Source: JAJNBK01 sp035642715
Lineage (GTDB): Archaea > Thermoproteota > Nitrososphaeria > Nitrososphaerales > Nitrososphaeraceae
Assembly (NCBI GenBank): GCA_035642715.1
Contig: DASQRW010000077.1
Coordinates: forward strand, 1 to 17,342
Reading direction: 5' to 3'
DNA length: 17,342 bases
This document shows, one piece after another, positions 13,041 through 17,342 of the stretch. The position numbers were made by a program, and so were the translations under genes. The stretch's first letter is position 1, and each line of letters opens with the position of its first letter. The notes beneath the pieces were generated by a model, which saw only the letters and a list, made by a program, of their open reading frames with translations, did no database searches and was not told the origin of the DNA.

Positions 13041-14430
13041 TATAAACAGTGTTATTTCTAAAGCATTACAGCGCTGCCAACCATCACCCAAGGAAGTACA
13101 ACATTTAACAAAAATTGCAGATGAGGCAATGAAACTTGTAAGACAATATTACTCTCCGATGATAACAGATGTAGTTTTTGGCGGGTCTTTTGCGAAGGGT
13201 ACATGGTTAAAAAGAAAAGACATTTATGATAACAGTGTAAAACCTGAGGAATGTACTGATATAGACATCTTCATAAAAATTGATGTTTCGCTTCCAGATG
13301 AAGAATTTGATGAGCTTGCTAAGAAGATAGGAAAACAGTCTTTGAGTAAGTATAATCCTCGTCTACGTTATTCAAGTCATCCATATGTTGAAGCATATGT
13401 CAAAGGAATTAGAGTAAATGTTGTACCCTGTTATAATGTAGAGAAAGGCAAATGGAAAAGTGCTGCGGATAGATCACCGTTTCATACAGAATATATCAGG
13501 AATAACTTAGATGATGAAAAGAAAAATCAAGTAAGACTATTGAAGAAGTTCCTAAAATCAATTGGAGTCTATGGAGCTGAAATCGCTACCGCGGGTTTTA
13601 GTGGTTATGTTACGGAGATTTTGATTTTAAAATATGGTTCATTTCTATCCGTATTAAAGGTAATTTCAAATATTAAAGAAGACAAAAATGTGATCTCTAT
13701 TGGTAAATTTGATGAAGATATATTAAAGATTTTTCAAAGCCCACTTATTATAATCGATCCAATTGATCCTAGAAGAAATTTAGGGACGGCAATTTCTGGG
13801 GAGAGTGTTGGCAAGGCCGTACTTGCAGCTAGGGCATTTTTGGAAAAGCCATCATTGGACTTTTTCAGAGAAAAGAAAGAAAGATACGACGACACTTTTA
13901 AGGAGATATATTCAAATTTACTTGTAGTAGAATTCATTTATCGCCAGCGCAGTCCGGACATTATTTGGGGACAGATAAAGAGAACTCTTAATGCAATTTC
14001 AAAACAACTATGTATTGCTAATTTTACCGTAATTCGAAGCATTGGTGATATTGATGAAAAAGGGCATGCCACATTTGTATTTCTATTAGAAGCAATTACA
14101 CTGCCCCCATATATGGCAAGAACCGGCCCTCATATTTTCCGGAGAAAGGATACCGCCAGTTTCATCTCAGAGAATATCAAAAAATCTCTGCTGATATGGA
14201 TAGATAATGAAATGAAGGTTAAAAGTTTGGTCGAGAGAAAAACAACAAATGCGAAAGAGTATGTGAAATTAATTTTGGCTAACAAAAAAGATGTAGGGGT
14301 TACTAAGGGATTGATAGAAGACATACAAGAGACACTTCAAATTTATACAGGAGATGAGAAAGAAATACACGGATTAGTAAAGAATGCAATCTACAAGCTT
14401 GTCACCACGGATCCCCGAATTTTCAGATAG
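13027..14430 (+). CDS. cca: archaeal class I CCA-adding enzyme (tRNA nucleotidyltransferase), 467 aa
   Basis: The protein adds or repairs the 3' CCA of tRNA. The nucleotidyltransferase head has GGSFAKGTWL (residues 52-61) and D78-I-D80 in ECTDIDIFIKID, then SSHPYVEAYV and GIRVNVVPCYN. KSAADRSPFHTEYI, KNQVRLLKKFLKS and YGAEIATAGFSGYVTEILIL follow, the usual archaeal signature. The remaining 260 residues are the neck, body and tail domains. Asn131 stands where, as I recall, A. fulgidus CCA has the third catalytic carboxylate (VDVVPCY). Start ATG 13027, overlapping thpR by 14 nt; GTG 13033 is an alternative. Overlaps the downstream kinase gene by 47 nt. The tRNA-Phe in this window lacks an encoded CCA, so it depends on this enzyme. 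Confidence 0.95.
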   Translation: MLVTDINSVISKALQRCQPSPKEVQHLTKIADEAMKLVRQYYSPMITDVVFGGSFAKGTWLKRKDIYDNSVKPEECTDIDIFIKIDVSLPDEEFDELAKKIGKQSLSKYNPRLRYSSHPYVEAYVKGIRVNVVPCYNVEKGKWKSAADRSPFHTEYIRNNLDDEKKNQVRLLKKFLKSIGVYGAEIATAGFSGYVTEILILKYGSFLSVLKVISNIKEDKNVISIGKFDEDILKIFQSPLIIIDPIDPRRNLGTAISGESVGKAVLAARAFLEKPSLDFFREKKERYDDTFKEIYSNLLVVEFIYRQRSPDIIWGQIKRTLNAISKQLCIANFTVIRSIGDIDEKGHATFVFLLEAITLPPYMARTGPHIFRRKDTASFISENIKKSLLIWIDNEMKVKSLVERKTTNAKEYVKLILANKKDVGVTKGLIEDIQETLQIYTGDEKEIHGLVKNAIYKLVTTDPRIFR

Positions 14431-15166
14431 AATTGGTATAAATTCTGCAAAACTTTTCACTATTATTTCATATCCACACTTTAGTGAAACAGAATATTCT
14501 AATCGTTTGAAGGAAATATATTCGCTTGGAATCAATTCCATATTCTCTGTTGGTCGAACAAAAATTGGAAGTATGTCTATTGCAGGAAAAGGTTGTGTAA
14601 GCCTAGTTGTAAAAGCTGAGATCAAAAATACAATTTGTGCTCTTAAGATAAGAAGAACTGATGCAAACAGGAAAACGATGGACAGAGAAGTTACTTTACA
14701 TCAAATAGCAAATTCAGTTGGTGTTGGTCCTGACATACTAGACTATTCAGATAACTTTGTAATAATGCAATTCATCGATGGTTTGAGCATAATTAATTGG
14801 ATAAATCATCAAAATATCAACTCAGAACAGGTTCGCAATGTCGTTATCAGTATAATGGAACAATGCTATAAATTAGATAGAGTACATCTCGATCATGGTG
14901 AATTAAGTTGTCTAAATCATCATATAATAGTATCGCAAGCGAGTACTGCCAACATTATAGACTTTGAAAGCTCAAGTACAAAAAGGAAGACATGCAATGT
15001 AACAGCTGCTGCTCAGTCGCTATTTCTAAGTGGACTAGTTTCAAAAAAAGTGAATGAACTATTACATCTGCCGGAAAGGGAAAAAATGATCAAAGCATTG
15101 AGGAGCTACAAACAGGATCAATCTAGAGATAACTTTGATAATATCATGAGTATCTTAGTCAGATAG
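14384..15166 (+). CDS. predicted Ser/Thr protein kinase-like protein (COG2112-type), 260 aa
   Basis: A compact kinase-like fold: glycine-rich stretch AGKGCVSLVVKAEI (67-80), catalytic-type lysine K88 in CALKIRR, a helix with E102, hinge-like FVIMQFIDG (125-133), catalytic loop H168-L-D170-H-G-E-L-S-C-L-N178, and a DFG-like I-I-D193-F-E. Asp170, Asn178 and Asp193 are in place, so activity is plausible. COG2112-like archaeal proteins are short relatives of RIO/Bud32 kinases; substrate unknown. The first 60 residues are outside the fold. ATG 14384 overlaps cca by 47 nt, and I find no other good start before Met64. The cotranscription with thpR and cca suggests a link to RNA or translation, which is inference. 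Confidence 0.8.
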   Translation: MQSTSLSPRIPEFSDRIGINSAKLFTIISYPHFSETEYSNRLKEIYSLGINSIFSVGRTKIGSMSIAGKGCVSLVVKAEIKNTICALKIRRTDANRKTMDREVTLHQIANSVGVGPDILDYSDNFVIMQFIDGLSIINWINHQNINSEQVRNVVISIMEQCYKLDRVHLDHGELSCLNHHIIVSQASTANIIDFESSSTKRKTCNVTAAAQSLFLSGLVSKKVNELLHLPEREKMIKALRSYKQDQSRDNFDNIMSILVR

Positions 15167-15256
15167 CTATCGTATAATATAGTGTGGGTTCTAATATAGT
15201 AATCATAAGAAAGTATGAAAAAAGATAATATCTAAATATCAATTTCACATGCCTCA

Positions 15257-16675
15257 TTGTTAGCAGTGGTAGAGAAGGCAAGAATAAACAATGCTAAACC
15301 TATCAATATTCAGGTCCTGAGACTATCGCTTATTGCTATAGTTTCAGTCGTTATTTTTGAATTTTGTGCAGGGGTTATTGCAAACAGTTTATCGTTAATT
15401 ACCGACAGTGCTCATGCCCTACTTGATGCTGGAGTCACCGGAATTTTACTTATTGCGGCCAGGTTAGCATTAAAACCAAGAGATATTGAACATACGTACG
15501 GTCATGGAAAAATAGAAACCATAGGTGGTTTTATTGGAGGTGTGGCATTATTCGTATTAGCAATATTTTTTATCTATGAGGCACTAGCAAGAATTACAAT
15601 CGATTCAGCTGGTAGTTTACTTGTTAAACCAGGTTTCTTAGGATTCGCCGCTGTCTTGTATACCTTGTCAATTGATGGCTTTAGATTAGCGCTTCTACAA
15701 CACGCGACAAAACAGACTGGGAGCATAACTTTGAAGGCTGACTATTATCATGCATTTACAGACCTTTTATCTACAGCGATTGTATTCTTAGGTCTGTGGC
15801 TTGTTACAATTGGATTTAATCATGGTGATTCGATTGCAGCTATAGTTCTCGGAGGATTTCTTGCTTACCTAAGTTTTACATTTTCCTATCGATCCGCGAT
15901 GGATCTGACAGATGCAATATCACCAAAGCTGGTTTTGAAAGTAAAGGAAGCTGTCTATAACACCAATGGTGTTTTAGAATGTCAAGATGTTAAAATGCGC
16001 CGAGTTGGAAGAGAAACTTTCATTGAGGTAATAGTAATTCTTAGAGCCGATATGAGTTTTGACAATGCCCACAAGATAAGTGTAGAAGTAGAAAAGAATA
16101 TTGCCGAGAGTATTGGCGGTAATCCAAATATTGTAATTCATTTCGAGCCAATCTGGAGTTCTGATCTATCCTTAGAATCGATTATTGAGACAGCAGCCCT
16201 TGATGTCAAAGGAGTAAAAGGCATTCATAACATTTCAATTGCTAGAGCAGATTTTGGTGAAGTGATAAATGTCTCGGTACATATTCAGATGGACAGATTT
16301 ACAAAATTAATCGATGCTCATTCTATTGCTAATTTAGTAGAAGATTCAATAAAAAAACATATTAAAACAGTACAACACGTAATAGTTCATCTTGAACCTC
16401 TGATGCCAGGTGTACAGGAGGCAAAGATTCTCGTGGATAAATCAATGGAAGAATCGATAAAGAGCATAATTTCTAGCCGAAAGGATATTGTACATACTAA
16501 TAACATTATAATATATAAGGCAAACGAAGACATATTAAAAATTGACATAAACTGTGTATTCCAAACCTCTGGAGAAACCATAGAGCAAATTCATGAGAAA
16601 GTTTCGCGACTTGAGAGAGACATTCGTACAAGTTATCCTAGTGCAATTGTTACCATACATGCAGAACCATCATAA
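15257..16675 (+). CDS. cation diffusion facilitator with three C-terminal domains (472 aa)
   Basis: Six membrane segments occupy residues about 20-220. Metal-site motifs are H53-A-L-L-D57 in the second segment (TDSAHALLD) and H165-A-F-T-D169 in the fifth (ADYYHAFTD), plus the YGHGKIETIG loop. Such a His/Asp site is typical of zinc-type CDF antiporters, so Zn2+/Co2+/Fe2+ export in exchange for protons is likely. After them come three copies of a ZT-dimer-like domain, residues about 224-298, 306-382 and 396-471, each ending in the motif VIHFEP, VIVHLEP or VTIHAEP. Normal family members have one copy and about 300 aa. Start TTG 15257; GTG 15266 is possible. TATA-like stretches at 15223-15239 lie at a suitable distance. 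Confidence 0.9.
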   Translation: MLAVVEKARINNAKPINIQVLRLSLIAIVSVVIFEFCAGVIANSLSLITDSAHALLDAGVTGILLIAARLALKPRDIEHTYGHGKIETIGGFIGGVALFVLAIFFIYEALARITIDSAGSLLVKPGFLGFAAVLYTLSIDGFRLALLQHATKQTGSITLKADYYHAFTDLLSTAIVFLGLWLVTIGFNHGDSIAAIVLGGFLAYLSFTFSYRSAMDLTDAISPKLVLKVKEAVYNTNGVLECQDVKMRRVGRETFIEVIVILRADMSFDNAHKISVEVEKNIAESIGGNPNIVIHFEPIWSSDLSLESIIETAALDVKGVKGIHNISIARADFGEVINVSVHIQMDRFTKLIDAHSIANLVEDSIKKHIKTVQHVIVHLEPLMPGVQEAKILVDKSMEESIKSIISSRKDIVHTNNIIIYKANEDILKIDINCVFQTSGETIEQIHEKVSRLERDIRTSYPSAIVTIHAEPS

Positions 16676-16936
16676 ATCTTCTTTATTAGGTATTCCCCAT
16701 TTCAATCTTATAATTTGTTTCATCATAATGTTTATTTGCTCAATAAAAGAAAACTTACATTAATTTAAGATTTCGCTCATTATTTGTGATCCTTAATCTT
16801 CTTCAATTGTATATCCACCTATGTTAACAGAGAATTCTGAACGCTATAGGAATTGAATTATTATCAGTATTGTACTATTATAAAATAATTCTATAGTAGA
16901 ATAAAGAGAGAAAAATAAACGATAAGGAGAGATAGT
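16676..16936. other. AT-rich spacer with the promoter of a small ORF
   Basis: No gene. A TATTATAAAATAA box at 16876-16888 lies about 55 nt before ATG 16937, leaving a short leader with a Shine-Dalgarno site. Confidence 0.5.
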
Positions 16937-17059
16937 ATGTTATATTACTCTGATACTTTTCCAATAACTTTTGTCTTCTTATCTAAGTGCTTCGACGATT
17001 TTGATGACGAATATAAAAATTTACTTAAAAGATTGAACATCAATTGGAAAGAGTGTTAG
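16937..17059 (+). CDS. small ORF with Shine-Dalgarno site (40 aa)
   Basis: ATG 16937 to TAG 17057-17059 encodes a 40-residue product, starting MLYYSDTFPITFVFLSKCFD, with an acidic DDFDDE centre and a basic-amphipathic end that closes with WKEC. AAGGAGA at 16924-16930 sits 6 nt before the ATG, and a TATA-like box is 26-27 nt before the predicted transcript start. Two Cys (18 and 40). No family recognised. It is transcribed towards, and directly precedes, the probable nuoI gene. Its size is small enough that only promoter and ribosome-site evidence supports it. Confidence 0.5.
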   Translation: MLYYSDTFPITFVFLSKCFDDFDDEYKNLLKRLNINWKEC

Positions 17060-17124
17060 ACCTAAAATTTAGATCATTGTTAACAGGTATTCCATATATT
17101 TTCTAAAGGTATTTACATGGTTAA

Positions 17125-17135
17125 TGTATATAATA
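17125..17135 (+). promoter_or_regulatory. TATA box of the nuoI-like gene
   Basis: TGTATATAATA, centred about 45 nt before ATG 17175, predicts a transcript start near 17156 and a 20-nt leader holding the GGAGG site at 17157-17161. Confidence 0.5.
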
Positions 17136-17174
17136 GTATACTTACATATAAGATCAGGAGGATAATAAAAAATA

Positions 17175-17342
17175 ATGTCATCGTCAGCTAGTGGCTTTAT
17201 CAAAGCAATAGAATCAGGTTCAAAGCATCTTGTACTCAAGAGATTTACTTTCCGCTATCCAGAACAAAAGCTCAAGTTCGTTGGAGATGGATATCAGTTT
17301 GATCCAAAACGTGGAGTTGGTATTGCAGGAACACGTGGTAGA
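17175..17342 (+). CDS. nuoI: probable NADH-quinone oxidoreductase subunit I, N-terminal part only
   Basis: Only the first 56 codons are present; the gene runs off the right edge. MSSSASGFIKAIESGSKHLV is followed by LKRFTFRYPEQKLKF and RGVGIAGTRGR. The TxxYPExK and RGR landmarks precede the first ferredoxin-type Cys cluster of NuoI, which would lie beyond the edge. I recall this N-terminal style from thaumarchaeal NuoI. NuoI (two 4Fe-4S clusters) passes electrons within complex I. ATG 17175 has GGAGG 13 nt upstream. It is unusual that no nuoH precedes it: the nearest gene is the 40-aa ORF, then the CDF transporter. Identity rests on the short N-terminus. Confidence 0.6.
   Translation, partial: MSSSASGFIKAIESGSKHLVLKRFTFRYPEQKLKFVGDGYQFDPKRGVGIAGTRGR

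Overview
This is a strongly AT-rich archaeal window. Gene content (UPF0200/UPF0201 pair, archaeal-type class I CCA-adding enzyme, stand-alone AsnC/Lrp ligand-binding domain, PduO-type cobalamin adenosyltransferase, siroheme reductase and a thaumarchaeal-looking NuoI start) and the archaeal promoter style (TATA boxes about 27 nt upstream of leaderless ATG/TTG starts) point to an ammonia-oxidising Thaumarchaeote. The AT-richness and N-glycosylated secreted protein suggest the Nitrososphaerales, perhaps Nitrosocosmicus; that placement is inference.

Layout. 0-2.5 kb: a helical protein of unknown function (-), a broken gene with an HGHD motif (+), a small AsnC/Lrp-type protein (+) convergent with a two-gene unit (zinc ribbon and two-TM protein, -). 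2.5-3.7 kb: intron-containing tRNA-Phe (-), a 56-aa C2H2 zinc finger (+), cobalamin adenosyltransferase (+). 4.2-7.7 kb: a Cys-rich small protein, then an operon of ferredoxin-type siroheme sulfite/nitrite reductase and a tandem rhodanese (-). 8-9.1 kb: UPF0200-UPF0201 pair (-), with ATGA overlap. 9.6-10.3 kb: a secreted, sequon-rich protein (+). 10.3-12.1 kb: a 'graveyard' holding two decayed genes around one intact helical protein (-). 12.5-15.2 kb: RNA-processing operon thpR-cca-predicted kinase with overlapping genes (+). 15.2-16.7 kb: a cation diffusion facilitator with three C-terminal domains. 16.9-17.3 kb: a 40-aa ORF with Shine-Dalgarno site and the first 56 codons of a probable nuoI.

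The main hidden content is in the long 'intergenic' stretches. Reading and stitching reading frames by eye recovers at least three decayed genes (1242-1656, 10385-10703, 11444-12074) and perhaps a fourth (7893-8058). The other notable items are a tRNA-Phe intron at the non-canonical position 30/31 with a fully drawable bulge-helix-bulge motif, a triplicated cytoplasmic domain on the metal transporter, and an Asn where archaeal CCA enzymes usually carry the third catalytic carboxylate. I did not see IS elements, CRISPR arrays or an obvious new multi-gene system.
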